From NCBI RefSeq assembly GCF_001651875.1, contig NZ_LNQB01000072.1:1-64000 (forward strand): a stretch of DNA of 64,000 bases, read 5' to 3'. The stretch comes from Sinorhizobium saheli. GTDB taxonomy: Bacteria; Pseudomonadota; Alphaproteobacteria; Rhizobiales; Rhizobiaceae. Shown here in pieces: positions 1 to 9,530 of this stretch. Under the pieces are notes generated by a model. That model had not been told where the DNA came from. It ran no database searches and saw only the letters and a program-made list of their open reading frames with translations. The position numbers were made by a program, and so were the translations under genes. Within the stretch, counting starts at the first letter, position 1. Each line of letters starts with the position of its first letter.

Positions 1-31
1 ACGTTTGACCAGCATCCCAAGAGGCGACGAC

Positions 32-69
32 TGTCGCATCTCTAACTGGCTCATATGTCGCATCTCTAA
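32..69. repeat. Pair of 14 bp direct repeats at the left edge
   Basis: The 14-mer TGTCGCATCTCTAA occurs at 32-45 and again at 56-69, a 24 bp period. A third, diverged copy may lie near 88. The surrounding 168 bases carry no convincing gene. Multiple short terminal repeats of this kind are typical of some transposon ends, so this may be a remnant of an element lying to the left, but no transposase is visible. Confidence 0.4.
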
Positions 70-168
70 AATGCCGCTACAAACGACAATCGCATAAGAT
101 AGATTATGGAACTAACGCATGTAACCGAAGCCGCCAATTGCTTGAAAGCGAAACTTGATGTCCGACCT

Positions 169-1005
169 TCACGCTTCTTCGGCGGTTGGCTGGTCGATCT
201 CGAACTCCAGACGCATCATGTCGTAAGCCGGTTCGACATGGTCCGGCGTCTCGTTCTGCACGACGTCGTAATCCAGCGGCACATGCATGTGCGTCAGCAC
301 CGCACGCTTCGGCTGAAGCCGGTTGATCCAGCCGAGCGACTGAACCAGCGACAGATGGCTCGGATGAAACCTGTACTGCAGCGTATCGATCACCAGCAGA
401 TCAAGCCCGGTGAGCTTTTCGACGGTGTCCGGCGGGAAGTCGCTGACGTCGCTGCAATAGGCAAAGTCGCCAATGCGAAAACCCAGCGAATGGATGTTGC
501 CGTGGAACTGCATCAGCGGCTCGAAGGCGATCGAGCCGCCGGCGCCATGGATGATCACGGGCGGAAGGTCGTCGGGAATGACATTTGCCTCGACGATCGG
601 CGGATAGCCGCTGCCATGCGGCGATTCCAGGCAGTAACGGAAACCCTCGCGAATCCGGCCCATGGTGAAGCTGTCCGCCCAGATCGGCACGCGCCGGCGG
701 TACTCGATCACGAAGCCGCGAAGATCGTCGATCCCGTGCAGATGGTCGGCATGGGCGTGCGTATAGAAAACCGCATCGATATGACGAACGTCGGCGGCGA
801 TCATCTGGGCGCGGAAATCCGGACCGGTATCGATGACCACGGTGGTCTTGCCGCCGTCCGGCGCGATCTGTTCCACCAGCAGCGCCGCCCGCATGCGCCG
901 ATTGCGCGGGTTCGACGGGTCACAGGCGCCCCAATCCCCGGTGATGCGCGGTACGCCCGGCGACGATCCGCAGCCAAGGATGGTGAAGACCCGCCGAAAC
1001 GCCAT
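169..1005 (-). CDS. MBL-fold metallo-hydrolase (PhnP-like)
   Basis: A 278-residue cytoplasmic protein of the metallo-beta-lactamase fold. The zinc-binding signature HAHADH lies at residues 83-88, following a beta-rich N-terminus with an ILGCGSS start typical of the PhnP/RNase Z-like branch. Family members are phosphodiesterases; PhnP acts on cyclic ribose phosphates, but the substrate of this protein cannot be told from sequence. The ATG at 1005 was chosen because it begins directly before the conserved first strand and sits one base after the tatD stop codon. It is the last gene of the minus-strand run metG-tatD-MBL, a common rhizobial arrangement, and is probably translated from the same messenger. 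Confidence 0.88.
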   Translation of the reverse strand: MAFRRVFTILGCGSSPGVPRITGDWGACDPSNPRNRRMRAALLVEQIAPDGGKTTVVIDTGPDFRAQMIAADVRHIDAVFYTHAHADHLHGIDDLRGFVIEYRRRVPIWADSFTMGRIREGFRYCLESPHGSGYPPIVEANVIPDDLPPVIIHGAGGSIAFEPLMQFHGNIHSLGFRIGDFAYCSDVSDFPPDTVEKLTGLDLLVIDTLQYRFHPSHLSLVQSLGWINRLQPKRAVLTHMHVPLDYDVVQNETPDHVEPAYDMMRLEFEIDQPTAEEA

Positions 1006-1006
1006 G

Positions 1007-1786
1007 TCAGAGCCTCGGCATTTTCGAGAAGATGCGGAATGCATTCTCCGTGGTTATGGCCGCAACTTCGTCCCTCGACACGCCGATCGTCTGCGCCAGC
1101 ACCTCGGCCGTATGCGCCACGTAAGCCGGTTCGTTGCGCTTGCCGCGGAAGGGCTTTGGCGCGAGATAGGGTGCGTCGGTCTCGACGATCAGCCGGTCGT
1201 GCGGCACCCACTTGGCGATCTCGCGCAGTTCCTCGGATTTCGGGAATGTCAGGATGCCGGAGAACGATATATAGCCGCCGAGTTCGACGCCGACGCGGGC
1301 AAGCTCCGGGCCGGACGAGAAGCAGTGGAGCAGGAAAGGGAAGGCGCCCTTCCCTGTTTCCTCGGTCAGGATCGCCGCCATGTCGTCATCCGCCGACCGG
1401 CTGTGGATGACAAGCGGCAGTCCGGTCGCCCGCGCCGCCGCGATGTGCCGGCGCAGGCCTTCCGCCTGCGCGTCCCGCGGGGCGTTATCGTAGAAATAGT
1501 CGAGCCCCGCCTCGCCGATCGCCACGACCTTCGGATGCGCCGACAGCCGGATGAGATCGTCTGTCGTGACATCGAGTTCCTCATCCGCATTGTGCGGATG
1601 CGTGCCGACCGAACAGAAAACGTTCGGATATTTCTCGGCAATCGAAAGAACCCCGTCGAACCGCTTCACCCGGGTCGAAATCGTCACCATCTGCGTGACC
1701 CCCGCCTCGCGCGCGCGCTCGATGATCGCGTCACGCTCGGCTTCGAAATCGGGAAAATCCAGGTGGCAATGGGTATCGATCAGCAT
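1007..1786 (-). CDS. tatD: TatD family metal-dependent hydrolase
   Basis: This 259-residue protein begins MLIDTHCHLDFP, the metal-binding HxH of TatD amidohydrolases, and contains GEAGLDYF, VIHSR and ETDAPYLAP, the other conserved metal and active-site blocks. TatD proteins are cytoplasmic magnesium-dependent 3'-5' exonucleases/deoxyribonucleases linked to DNA repair and RNA turnover. Length and domain content are normal for the family. The start at 1786 is fixed by the N-terminal motif; the open frame continues upstream only as a shadow of metG. It lies between metG and the MBL hydrolase with gaps of about 20 and 1 bases, so it is almost certainly in one operon with them. Confidence 0.93.
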   Translation of the reverse strand: MLIDTHCHLDFPDFEAERDAIIERAREAGVTQMVTISTRVKRFDGVLSIAEKYPNVFCSVGTHPHNADEELDVTTDDLIRLSAHPKVVAIGEAGLDYFYDNAPRDAQAEGLRRHIAAARATGLPLVIHSRSADDDMAAILTEETGKGAFPFLLHCFSSGPELARVGVELGGYISFSGILTFPKSEELREIAKWVPHDRLIVETDAPYLAPKPFRGKRNEPAYVAHTAEVLAQTIGVSRDEVAAITTENAFRIFSKMPRL

Positions 1787-1806
1787 TGGTCCGCTTTCGC
1801 TCTTGC

Positions 1807-3357
1807 TTACGCTTCCGGCGCCACGTAACGCGGGAAGACCGGCTTCGGCGCCTCGAGCGGCGTTCCGGCGACGAGGCGGCCCGCTTCGCCGAGCTCGGCG
1901 AAGTCGCGCTTGTCGGCGGGGACGGCGACGAGATCCAGCAGCTTGCCCGCCGATTCCGGCATGAAGGGCTGCAGGAGGATCGCGATCTGGCGGACGACTT
2001 CGGCGGTGACATAGAGCACCGTCGCCATGCGCGCCGGATCGGTCTTCTTCAGCGCCCAAGGCTCCTGGGCGGCGAAATAGCGATCGGTTTCGGACACGAC
2101 GGCGATCACCGCGGCCAGTGCACGATGAATGAGCTGCTTGCTCATTTCCTCGCGTGCCGTGTCGATCAGCGCATCGGCCGCAGCGAGCATCGCCTTGTCC
2201 TCGTCCGTCAGCGTTCCACAAACGGGAATCTGGCCCTCGCAGTTCTTGACGATCATCGACAGCGAGCGGCTCGCCAGATTGCCGATGCCGTTGGCGAGGT
2301 CGGAATTGATGCGGGTTGCGATCCCCTCCTCGCTATAGCTGCCGTCCTGGCCGAACGAGACCTCGCGCAGGAAGAAATAGCGGATCTGGTCGAGGCCGAA
2401 GTGCTCGACCAGGTTGAACGGATCGACCACATTGCCGAGCGACTTCGACATCTTCTCGCCCTTGTTGAGCAGGAAGCCATGGGCGAAGACGCGCCTGGGG
2501 AGCGGCAGGCCGGCTGACATCAGGAAAGCCGGCCAGTAGACGGCATGGAAGCGGATGATGTCCTTGCCGATCACATGGATATCCGCCGGCCAGAATTTCG
2601 CGCGCGGGCCGCTCGGGTCGGTCAGGTAGCCGGTCGCAGTCAAATAGTTGGTCAGCGCGTCGACCCACACATACATCACGTGCGCCGGATCGTTCGGGAC
2701 CTTGATGCCCCAATCGAAGGTCGTGCGCGAGACGGACAAGTCCTTGAGCCCCGACTTGACGAAGGAGATGACTTCGTTGCGCCGCTCCGCCGGGCCGATG
2801 AAGTCCCGGTTCTCCTCGTAGTGCTTCAGGAGCTTTTCCTGGTAGGCGGAGAGCCGGAAGAAATAGCTTTCCTCCTCCACCCATTCGACCGGCGTTCCCT
2901 GCGGTCCGTAGCGCACGCCGTCGTCGCGCAGCTCCGTCTCGTTTTCCTGGTAGTAGGCCTCGTCGCGCACGGAATACCAGCCGGCATAGGAGTCCTTGTA
3001 GAGGTCTCCCGCCTCGCTCATGCGCATCCAGATCGCCTGCGATGCCTCGTGGTGGCGCTTTTCGGTCGTGCGGATGAAGTCGTCATTGGAGGCGTTGAGC
3101 AGCCGCGCCATCTTCTGGAACTCGGCGGAGTTGCGGTCGGCAAGCTCCTGCGGCGAAATTCCCTCCTTCTTTGCCGTCTGCTGCATCTTCTGGCCGTGCT
3201 CGTCCGTGCCGGTCAGGAAGAACACCTCGCGCCCGTCCAGTCGCTGGAAGCGCGCCATGGCATCCGTCGCGATCAGCTCATAGGCGTGGCCGATATGCGG
3301 CCTGCCGTTCGGATAGGAAATCGCGGTCGTGATGTAGAATGGGGACGTGTCTCTCAT
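1807..3357 (-). CDS. metG: Methionyl-tRNA synthetase
   Basis: A class I aminoacyl-tRNA synthetase of 516 residues that charges tRNA-Met with methionine. The HIGH motif is at residues 21-24 and KMSKS at 302-306. The connective-peptide region (residues about 120-165) has no cysteine pairs, so this belongs to the zinc-free short MetG type without the C-terminal dimerisation domain, as is usual for alphaproteobacteria. It heads the metG-tatD-MBL run. In most rhizobia metG would follow holB closely; here about 1.1 kb with two unrelated genes separates them. Confidence 0.97.
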   Translation of the reverse strand: MRDTSPFYITTAISYPNGRPHIGHAYELIATDAMARFQRLDGREVFFLTGTDEHGQKMQQTAKKEGISPQELADRNSAEFQKMARLLNASNDDFIRTTEKRHHEASQAIWMRMSEAGDLYKDSYAGWYSVRDEAYYQENETELRDDGVRYGPQGTPVEWVEEESYFFRLSAYQEKLLKHYEENRDFIGPAERRNEVISFVKSGLKDLSVSRTTFDWGIKVPNDPAHVMYVWVDALTNYLTATGYLTDPSGPRAKFWPADIHVIGKDIIRFHAVYWPAFLMSAGLPLPRRVFAHGFLLNKGEKMSKSLGNVVDPFNLVEHFGLDQIRYFFLREVSFGQDGSYSEEGIATRINSDLANGIGNLASRSLSMIVKNCEGQIPVCGTLTDEDKAMLAAADALIDTAREEMSKQLIHRALAAVIAVVSETDRYFAAQEPWALKKTDPARMATVLYVTAEVVRQIAILLQPFMPESAGKLLDLVAVPADKRDFAELGEAGRLVAGTPLEAPKPVFPRYVAPEA

Positions 3358-3582
3358 GGCGGGCTTCGATTTACCTCGGATCGGAAACTACGGCAGCTAT
3401 TAGCGCATCGCCTTTAGGTAGGGAACCGCCGCACCCAGAAAAAGCCTGACGTACGGTGGCGCCATTGTGGCGACTTGACAGTTGGCAAGCGCGTCCTTGG
3501 TCGAGCGTCGTCACGACGGGTGTCGACGCGAAGCGAGCGATGCGGGTGCAACTTGCTATACTCGGTCGTTTGGCGCGGGGCT

Positions 3583-3873
3583 TCAGCCGGTTTCGACAAC
3601 GAACATCCTCGCTTGCTGAGCCTCCCGGCGTTCGGCCTTGATCGGTGCGTACTTATCGGAATTGTAGAAGGCTAGCGCTTGGGCCAGGGTTGGAAACTCA
3701 AACACGCCAGCTATTGGGAAAGGCGCCTCGTTGCCTTCAAGAACCTGCGCAACACGACCGAAGTGCAGAATCCGCCCGCCCGCCTCTTGTAGAGCCGCCT
3801 GAAAGCGAGGAGCGAGCGCCGCCTGCTTGACGGGGTCAATGACGCGCAGATTGATATGCACGTACGCTGGCAT
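3583..3873 (-). CDS. DUF1330 family protein
   Basis: A 96-residue protein with the DUF1330 ferredoxin-like fold: YVHINLRVIDP near the N-terminus, then GGRILHFG, and VFEFPTLAQALAFYNSDKY followed by a basic helix. DUF1330 proteins are small dimeric alpha-beta barrel-type proteins of unknown function. The ATG at 3873 starts the conserved MPAYVHI segment; earlier in-frame codons would run into the divergent promoter region. The gene is divergent from a MarR regulator 70 bases away, so the regulator probably controls it. Both genes sit between holB and metG, breaking an otherwise continuous housekeeping run. Confidence 0.8.
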   Translation of the reverse strand: MPAYVHINLRVIDPVKQAALAPRFQAALQEAGGRILHFGRVAQVLEGNEAPFPIAGVFEFPTLAQALAFYNSDKYAPIKAERREAQQARMFVVETG

Positions 3874-3916
3874 AATAGATCTCCACATTGCCAAATAATG
3901 CATATACACTATTATG
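3871..3916. promoter_or_regulatory. Inverted repeat in the DUF1330/marR divergent promoter
   Basis: CATAATAG at 3871-3878 is matched exactly by CTATTATG at 3909-3916, with AT-rich sequence containing ATAATGCATATA in between. The left arm overlaps the DUF1330 start codon and the right arm lies just upstream of the marR start. MarR proteins bind palindromes in such divergent intergenic regions, so this is a plausible autoregulatory operator; that role is inference. Confidence 0.4.
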
Positions 3917-3944
3917 CTCACGCCGGGTTGTCGAGGGTGCAGAC

Positions 3945-4397
3945 GTGAGCGGGTTTGATCCAGAATTTTTGAATGGCGTCGCAGCCGAATGTCCGGGCTT
4001 TCAGGCTCGTGCGACGGCGCGCGCAGTCACGCGCTATTACAACGCCTGCTTCAAGCCGCTCGGGCTGACGGCCGAGCAGTTCAGCCTCTTGGTCGGAATC
4101 GGAGCGGCCGCGGGAGCTACACTCGTTGATCTTGCGGTTAGCGCAGGGGTCGATGCGACTACTCTCAGCCGAAATGTTCAGAACCTGGAGGCGCGAGGTT
4201 TGGTCCGCGCTGAAGGCGGACGTGGCCGCGCAGGAAAGCGGCTAAACTTGACCAGTTCCGGGCGTCGCCTCATGGTAGATGCCTTTCCCGTATGGAAATC
4301 GGCCAAAGCGGAGCTGTCCCGCCACATGGGCGATGAACGGCTTCGATCGGCAACACGGGCAATGGCGGAGTTAGCCAAGGCGGCGGCTTTAGGGTAG
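3945..4397 (+). CDS. MarR family transcriptional regulator
   Basis: A 150-residue winged-helix regulator. The central part, LVDLAVSAGVDATTLSRNVQNLEARGLV, is the MarR recognition helix, and the following GRAGKRLNLTSSGRRLM is the wing. An N-terminal helix with RAVTRYYNACFKPLGLTAEQFSLL precedes it, as usual in the family. The GTG at 3945 is preferred because GAGGGTG lies 6-7 bases upstream; an in-frame ATG at 3888 would start within the presumed operator. It is divergent from the DUF1330 gene and probably represses it and itself. Ligand unknown. Confidence 0.8.
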   Translation: MSGFDPEFLNGVAAECPGFQARATARAVTRYYNACFKPLGLTAEQFSLLVGIGAAAGATLVDLAVSAGVDATTLSRNVQNLEARGLVRAEGGRGRAGKRLNLTSSGRRLMVDAFPVWKSAKAELSRHMGDERLRSATRAMAELAKAAALG

Positions 4398-4482
4398 ATT
4401 TCCGCCCCGTACCGCAGACGCCCCCGACAACGATATCGATCTTGCCGCAGCGATCGCGCGGAGGTGGAAGTTCGATCCCGGC

Positions 4483-5514
4483 CTATGAAGCGTCCTTCAG
4501 GTCATCGAGCAGCGACAGGATCGTCTGCTTGCGATCGAGGTTATAGGCATCGCTCAACGCAAGCCGCTCGGCAAAAATGCCGGACAGTCTCGCCAGCCTC
4601 TCCGCCCGTTCGATGTCGCCGGCGGCGGCGGCTTCCCGCGCCGACTGGATGACGCGACCGGTCAGCAGCGAAGAGAAGAAGTCGAAAATCGTCTCGCTGT
4701 CCTTCGCTGAAAGAATATCGGCAAGCTTGTGCATCTGTTTGCGAACGGATGGCCCCTGCCCCTTGAGGATCTCCTCGAAAGCCTCGGCGATATCGAGGCC
4801 GCCGTAATTGATCAGCTTCAGCGCCTCGGAGACGCTGCCGCCCGCCGCCGCAAGTATCCGCTCGGCATTGGCGCCGGTAACGTCGAAGCCGAGAAGGGCG
4901 AGCGCCTGCCGCATGGCGCCGGCGTCGAGCGGCTTCAGCCGCAAGGGCAGGCAGCGCGAACGGATCGTCGGCAGGAGTTTTCCGGGCGCGTGCGTCAGTA
5001 CCAGGAACAGCGAACGGCGCGGCGGCTCCTCCAGTATCTTCAAAATCGCGTTCGCCGCGTTGCGGTTGAGGTCGTCAGCCGGATCGATGATGACGATGCG
5101 CCAGTTTCCGCTGCCGGATGTCTGGCCGAAGAACTTGCCGGCGCGACGCACCTCGTCCACCGTGATCGCGCCCTTCGCCCTGCCCGTCTTTTCGTCGATC
5201 GGTCGCGTCAGATGCAAGAGGTTGTGCGATGCGCCGGAGACGAGCTGCCGCGTGACGATCGAACCGGGGTCCGGATCGCCGAGGCTGTCGGGCGCTTCCG
5301 CGGGCTCCGGATGGTTCAGGATGTGGTTGGCAAAGCGGAAGGCGAGCGTCGCCTTGCCTATGCCCTCCGGGCCTTCGACGAGAATCGCGTGATGGCCCTT
5401 GCCGGATTTATAGCTCTGCGCGAGGAAGGCCTCCGCTTCCCGATGGCCGAAGAGCTTGCTGTTTTCCGCCGGCGCGATCGCTCCCTCCAGCACGCCTGAA
5501 CGCTCCGTCGTCAT
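4483..5514 (-). CDS. holB: DNA polymerase III subunit delta'
   Basis: A 343-residue AAA+ clamp-loader subunit. The P-loop region is [12 protein letters not shown] (residues 48-59), followed by the [32 protein letters not shown] block and a C-terminal helical collar. The residue after the P-loop lysine is alanine instead of serine or threonine, and the four zinc-binding cysteines known from the E. coli subunit are absent, consistent with delta' acting as a non-hydrolysing stator. The start ATG overlaps the tmk stop codon (ATGA, 5511-5514), indicating translational coupling with tmk. Confidence 0.93.
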   Translation of the reverse strand: MTTERSGVLEGAIAPAENSKLFGHREAEAFLAQSYKSGKGHHAILVEGPEGIGKATLAFRFANHILNHPEPAEAPDSLGDPDPGSIVTRQLVSGASHNLLHLTRPIDEKTGRAKGAITVDEVRRAGKFFGQTSGSGNWRIVIIDPADDLNRNAANAILKILEEPPRRSLFLVLTHAPGKLLPTIRSRCLPLRLKPLDAGAMRQALALLGFDVTGANAERILAAAGGSVSEALKLINYGGLDIAEAFEEILKGQGPSVRKQMHKLADILSAKDSETIFDFFSSLLTGRVIQSAREAAAAGDIERAERLARLSGIFAERLALSDAYNLDRKQTILSLLDDLKDAS

Positions 5515-6215
5515 TGGGCCTTTTCCGTATTCGACAATTGCGGGTTGCCCTCGGCCGGCAGCAGCGATTCGACAAGGCCCAGCACTTCGGCGGCGATGAC
5601 GTCCGCCGGCCGCGTCGCGTCGACCACACGACAGCGCCCGGGATCGGCCTCGGCAATGTCGAGAAAGGCTTCGCGCCGCTTCTCGTGCGTCTCGAGTTGT
5701 TCCTTCTCGAACCGGTCGGGACTGTCGCTGGCGGCGCGAAGGCGCGCACGCTCGAGCCCGACGGCGGCCGGAAGGTCGAAGATGATGGTGCGATCGGGAA
5801 TCACACCGTTCACGGCCACGCGCTCCAGGGTCTCGACGAATGCAGGCTCGAGATTGCCGGTGATCCCCTGATAAACGCGCGAGGAATCCATGAAACGATC
5901 GCAAAGGACGATCGTGCCTTCCTTGAGCGCCGGACGAATCACCTCCTCGACGTGGTCGCTGCGCGCCGCCGCGAAGAGTATCGCCTCCATCCTGACGCCG
6001 AAAGGCTCGGCAGCGCCGGAGAGAAGCACATGGCGAACGGCCTCGGCGCCGACCGAGCCGCCGGGCTCCCGCGTGGTCAGCACGGGGTAGCCGCGTGCGC
6101 TCAGCGCTTCGGCAAGAAGGCGCATCTGGGTCGACTTTCCGGCCCCTTCCCCTCCCTCGAACGTTACGAACAAACCCTTGGTCAGCGACACATTTCTTCC
6201 CGGATCGGCGTGCAT
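5511..6215 (-). CDS. tmk: Thymidylate kinase
   Basis: A 234-residue kinase that converts dTMP to dTDP for DNA synthesis. It has the P-loop GGEGAGKS at residues 21-28, TREPGGS, the [12 protein letters not shown] segment and a C-terminal VVDATRP. The start is uncertain: the ATG at 6215 is used, but a GTG at 6191, preceded by GGGAAGA four bases upstream, gives an N-terminus ([14 protein letters not shown]) closer to the usual family length. It lies between dac and holB and overlaps holB by four bases, a standard alphaproteobacterial arrangement. Confidence 0.95.
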   Translation of the reverse strand: MHADPGRNVSLTKGLFVTFEGGEGAGKSTQMRLLAEALSARGYPVLTTREPGGSVGAEAVRHVLLSGAAEPFGVRMEAILFAAARSDHVEEVIRPALKEGTIVLCDRFMDSSRVYQGITGNLEPAFVETLERVAVNGVIPDRTIIFDLPAAVGLERARLRAASDSPDRFEKEQLETHEKRREAFLDIAEADPGRCRVVDATRPADVIAAEVLGLVESLLPAEGNPQLSNTEKAQ

Positions 6216-6330
6216 ATCGGCCCTGTTTAGAGCCTTTCCCGGCGAAATGGAAACGATTCTGTCAGGCCACCGCGGCGCCGAAAGGATGTCGCGAAAGGGC
6301 GCGCAGCCCCTCCGGGTCGGTGCGCATTTC

Positions 6331-7485
6331 TCAGAGCCAGAAGAACAGCAGTTCCTGGAGCGCGTCGAGGGCGCGGCTCGTGAGCGTACCGGTCTCGACC
6401 GCATTGACTGTTCTCACGGGAACCTCCCGCAGCAGCTTGTCGCCGTTCCAGAGCTTGACGACGCCAACCTCCTGCCCGGCTGCGACCGGAGCCCTGAGCG
6501 GCCATTTGTAGACGATTCGAGCCGTCAAGCGCTCGGGATTGTTGACCGGCAGCAGCACGTCCACCGGCCCGCTCGCCACGAGCGCGACGCGGGACGCCGC
6601 ACCGCCATAGACGCTCGCTTCTCCAACCGTCTCGCCATCGGCGAAGATCCGCCGCTTCTCGAAGGCGGTCATTGCCCAATCGAGCACCCGGCGGCTTTCC
6701 TCGATCCTCTCCTTCTCGCTCGCGAGCCCGCCCATCGCGAGGTAAACCCGACGGTCGCCGCGCTGCATCGAGGCTGCCACCGAAAAGCCGAAGCCCTCCG
6801 CAAACCCGGTCGCCAGCCCGTCGACGCCGATACTGGCGGCAATCAGCGGATTCCTGTTGCGCTGCAGGATCTTGTTCCACTCGAATTCGGGCTGCGAATA
6901 GAGGCGATAGAAATCCGGGTGGGCTTCGCGCAGATGCCGTATCAGCGTCGCGACTTCCCGCATCGTGACCCGGTTTCCCGGGTCCGGCAGGCCCGTGGCA
7001 TTCTTGAATGTTGCAGTCGGCATGCCGAGTTCGCGCGCTCGCGCAGTCATGCGCCCGGCGAAGGCCGTCTCGCTGCCCGTCAGTCCCTCGCCGAGAATGA
7101 TGCAGGCGTCGTTCGCCTGCTGCACCGTCACACCCTGGATGAGATCGGCGACGCGGATCCGCGATTTGATCGCGGCAAACATGGTGGCCGTGCCGGAAGG
7201 CGCGCCGCCCGTGCGCCAGGCATGCTCGGAGACTTCGAATGTTGTCTCCGGCGTCAGTTCGCCCTTGTCCAGCGCCTCGAAGACGACTTCCATCGCCATG
7301 AGCTTGGCGAGCGATGCAGGCGGCACCGCCTCGTTCTCGCCGCGCGAGAAAAGCACGGTCCCCGTTTCGGAATCGACGAGATAGATCTGCTTCGCTTTCG
7401 TGTCGAAAGTGGGCGTCTGCGCGACCGCCTCCGCCGAAACGATGGCCGCAAGCAAGCCCGCGACCGCAAGCCACTTCATGCGCAT
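6331..7485 (-). CDS. dac: D-alanyl-D-alanine carboxypeptidase (PBP5-like, altered motifs)
   Basis: A 384-residue exported penicillin-binding protein of the peptidase S11 family, which trims the terminal D-alanine from peptidoglycan stem peptides. A signal peptide ([23 protein letters not shown]) precedes the catalytic domain; the serine motif SLAK is at residues 58-61. Two other motifs differ from the family rule: the SxN position reads QAN (123-125) and KTG reads ATG (225-227, in VDGLATGF). A C-terminal beta domain follows, ending in a hydrophobic LLFFWL that could be the membrane anchor. The ATG at 7485 has a GGAG six bases upstream; ATG 7506 or TTG 7536 are alternatives. Directly downstream of rlpA. 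Confidence 0.88.
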   Translation of the reverse strand: MRMKWLAVAGLLAAIVSAEAVAQTPTFDTKAKQIYLVDSETGTVLFSRGENEAVPPASLAKLMAMEVVFEALDKGELTPETTFEVSEHAWRTGGAPSGTATMFAAIKSRIRVADLIQGVTVQQANDACIILGEGLTGSETAFAGRMTARARELGMPTATFKNATGLPDPGNRVTMREVATLIRHLREAHPDFYRLYSQPEFEWNKILQRNRNPLIAASIGVDGLATGFAEGFGFSVAASMQRGDRRVYLAMGGLASEKERIEESRRVLDWAMTAFEKRRIFADGETVGEASVYGGAASRVALVASGPVDVLLPVNNPERLTARIVYKWPLRAPVAAGQEVGVVKLWNGDKLLREVPVRTVNAVETGTLTSRALDALQELLFFWL

Positions 7486-7532
7486 GAGAAACTCCGGTTT
7501 CTTCATGGGCATAGCAGCGCGCACACCCCTCT

Positions 7533-8585
7533 TCAACGATGTTGATGCGAGGAGGCGCTCCCGTGCTGCCGATTCGCGTAGGCGAGGATGGATTCCGGGG
7601 TCAGCGGATTGCGGTCGACCATGATGGCCTCGAAGGGCGACGGCTCGTCGCTGACGCGAACTTCGACGTAAGCGGCGGCATAGGCCATGTTGCCGTCCGG
7701 CAGCGGGATCAATTGCGGCCGGGCGGTCGGGATCGGTCCGATGTCCGGCAGGATCGCGAATTCGCCGAACGCCTGCGGCATCGCCGGGGCCGCGGCCGGC
7801 TCTGCAATGGCCGTGACGGGCACGCCCGCGTCAAGCGTGGAGTTGCGCGGCACGGGCACGGAACGAATATCCGGAATCTGGTTGCGCAGCGGTTCGTTCG
7901 AGGCGACCATGACGCCCGTCGCGATCTGCCCTTCCGGCATCACGCTCGGCGCGCGATCGCCCTTCCTGACGTAGGAAGCCATGAGATAGGGCATGTCGTT
8001 GCCTTCGAGCGGCGCGCGTCCGACATATTGCACGCGGACCTTGGCGCTGCCCTTGCCCTTCATGTCGAGGAGGTCGGCCGTCTTCGACGAGACGTCGATG
8101 ATCCGGCCATATTCATAGGGACCGCGATCGTTCACTCGAACGATGACCGACGTTCCGTTTTCAAGATTGGTGACGCGCGCATAGCTCGGAAGCGGGAAGG
8201 TCGGATGCGCCGCCGACAGATGATACTTGTCGTAGATTTCGCCGTTTGCCGTCAGCCGCCCGTGAAAGGCCGAGCCATACCAGGACGCCATCCCGGTCTT
8301 GTTATAGCCGAAATCCTCCTTCGGCTGATACCACCTGCCCTTGACCTGATAGGCTTTGCCGACCTGGTACCGGCCGCCGCCCTTGGGGATATTGCGCCCC
8401 GCCGCGACACGCGGGCTCGCTTTGACGCCATAGACCGACTCGGCGAAATATTCCTTGCTCCGCGTCTTCGTCTTCTTGACGCTCGACGTCGCCGAACCGC
8501 AGGCGGCAAGCGTCGCGCAAAGCAACGGAACTGCTGCGAGACGCATTCCCCTCACAAGATAGGCCGCACTCTTACTGGATGTCAT
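7533..8585 (-). CDS. rlpA: RlpA-like septal lytic transglycosylase lipoprotein
   Basis: A 350-residue lipoprotein with signal sequence and lipobox LAAC (cysteine about residue 30). The double-psi beta-barrel region GMASWYGSAFHGRLTANGE ... HPTFPLPSYARVTN ... VNDRGPYEYGRIIDVS matches RlpA, including the histidine and aspartate equivalent to the catalytic pair. The C-terminal part is proline/alanine-rich and carries no obvious SPOR domain, unlike E. coli RlpA. RlpA cleaves naked glycan strands at the division septum. The next gene, dac, also acts on peptidoglycan, so the pair forms a wall-remodelling unit. ATG 8585 was preferred over an in-frame GTG at 8594. Confidence 0.9.
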   Translation of the reverse strand: MTSSKSAAYLVRGMRLAAVPLLCATLAACGSATSSVKKTKTRSKEYFAESVYGVKASPRVAAGRNIPKGGGRYQVGKAYQVKGRWYQPKEDFGYNKTGMASWYGSAFHGRLTANGEIYDKYHLSAAHPTFPLPSYARVTNLENGTSVIVRVNDRGPYEYGRIIDVSSKTADLLDMKGKGSAKVRVQYVGRAPLEGNDMPYLMASYVRKGDRAPSVMPEGQIATGVMVASNEPLRNQIPDIRSVPVPRNSTLDAGVPVTAIAEPAAAPAMPQAFGEFAILPDIGPIPTARPQLIPLPDGNMAYAAAYVEVRVSDEPSPFEAIMVDRNPLTPESILAYANRQHGSASSHQHR

Positions 8586-8868
8586 CTGTCCCACAAAGTC
8601 ATTCGCAAAGCCTCGCCCGGAACAATCCGCCGCCCCAGCGGATATCCCGGCGTCCCGAAACGGTACAATTGAGCAATCATGACAACAACAAGGCAGAATT
8701 GCGATTGTGAAGGCGAAACGGCGCGGGAAATCTCTATTTATGGTTTACAAACAGTAAAGGCGGACCCTGCCGGAGACCTTCGCGCTCGGCACGAGCCGAG
8801 AAATTCTTCAAGTCCGACGCAGCTTAAATCTTGCAACGTCTCCCGCTTCGCGCAATAACGCGCTGCCC

Positions 8869-8958
8869 GGATGGGTGGCCGAGCGGTTTAAGGCACCGGT
8901 CTTGAAAACCGGCGTAGGTGAAAGCCTACCGTGGGTTCGAATCCCACCCCATCCGCCA
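8869..8958 (+). tRNA. tRNA-Ser (anticodon UGA)
   Basis: Ninety bases with a 7 bp acceptor stem (GGATGGG/CCCATCC), a long variable arm (GTAGGTGAAAGCCTAC) typical of class II serine tRNAs, anticodon loop CTTGAAA, T-loop TTCGAAT and encoded CCA. Confidence 0.97.
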
Positions 8959-9132
8959 CATCGCCAAGCGATCGCATACCCGGCTCATCTGCGCTGATCA
9001 CGCGGGAGAGCGTTGACAACGAGCCGCGCACCGCTACGACAATCCGCTCCCGTTTGGCCACCAAGTCCTGTCGAAAAGGCGCCGGAAGGTACTAGCGCGT
9101 TTGAGAGAAACCGCTTATAGACAAGAGCCGCT

Positions 9133-9208
9133 GGGGTCGTAGCTCAGTTGGGAGAGCGCCGCAATCGCACTGCGGAGGTCGAGGGTTCGACTCCCTTCGA
9201 CTCCACCA
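9133..9208 (+). tRNA. tRNA-Ala (anticodon CGC)
   Basis: Seventy-six bases. Anticodon stem CCGCA/TGCGG closes the loop ATCGCAC, giving anticodon CGC. Acceptor GGGGTCG pairs with CGACTCC with one G-T pair, T-loop is TTCGACT, and CCA is encoded. Confidence 0.95.
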
Positions 9209-9530
9209 AGCATCCCTTGTCCAGCCCGGAGACATAGGTAACAGAACGTACCTGAGACATGGGTGACAAGCTCGTGCCGAACGGGTTGTCGATGGCTTGG
9301 ACAGTCCCATGTCAGCATGACATCGCTGCCGATCTCTGCCGATCTGGGCATAACGGCATGGCTGTACCGCAACGATCCAAGTACCCTCCCGGCGACGCAT
9401 TTCAGCCCCTGTCGGCGCCCGGCAACAGGTCCTCCGCCGGTTGAGTCAGGCTTGCCAAAACAGCTGATTTGAGAGACAGTTTTCGTCGGGCCGTTCAGGG
9501 CCCGGGCAACTCCCGCAAGTGGAGACGATC
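9209..9530. other. Gene-free stretch with IS-end-like repeats
   Basis: No convincing gene. At 9229-9272 the imperfect repeat GGAGACATAGGTAAC / TGAGACATGGGTGAC appears twice in direct orientation, and CTGCCGATCT is repeated near 9330. The GAGACATrGGTnAC repeat resembles sequences I associate with ends of IS481-type elements, but no transposase is present, so at most it is a remnant. The ribosome-binding site of the following lipoprotein gene lies at the right edge. Confidence 0.35.

Noticed and set aside
106-1410. Long plus-strand open frame opposite the MBL hydrolase and tatD
   Set aside because: It is antisense to two clear genes, is Arg/His-rich without any family pattern, and arises from high GC content.
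8789-8804. CTCGGC-ACGA-GCCGAG hairpin near tRNA-Ser
   Set aside because: An ACGA loop hints at a guanidine-II element, but only one hairpin exists and no transporter gene follows.
9092-9400. Minus-strand frames crossing tRNA-Ala
   Set aside because: They run through a tRNA gene and end in the SNRRPxxxx-like peptide that tRNA antisense reading often produces.
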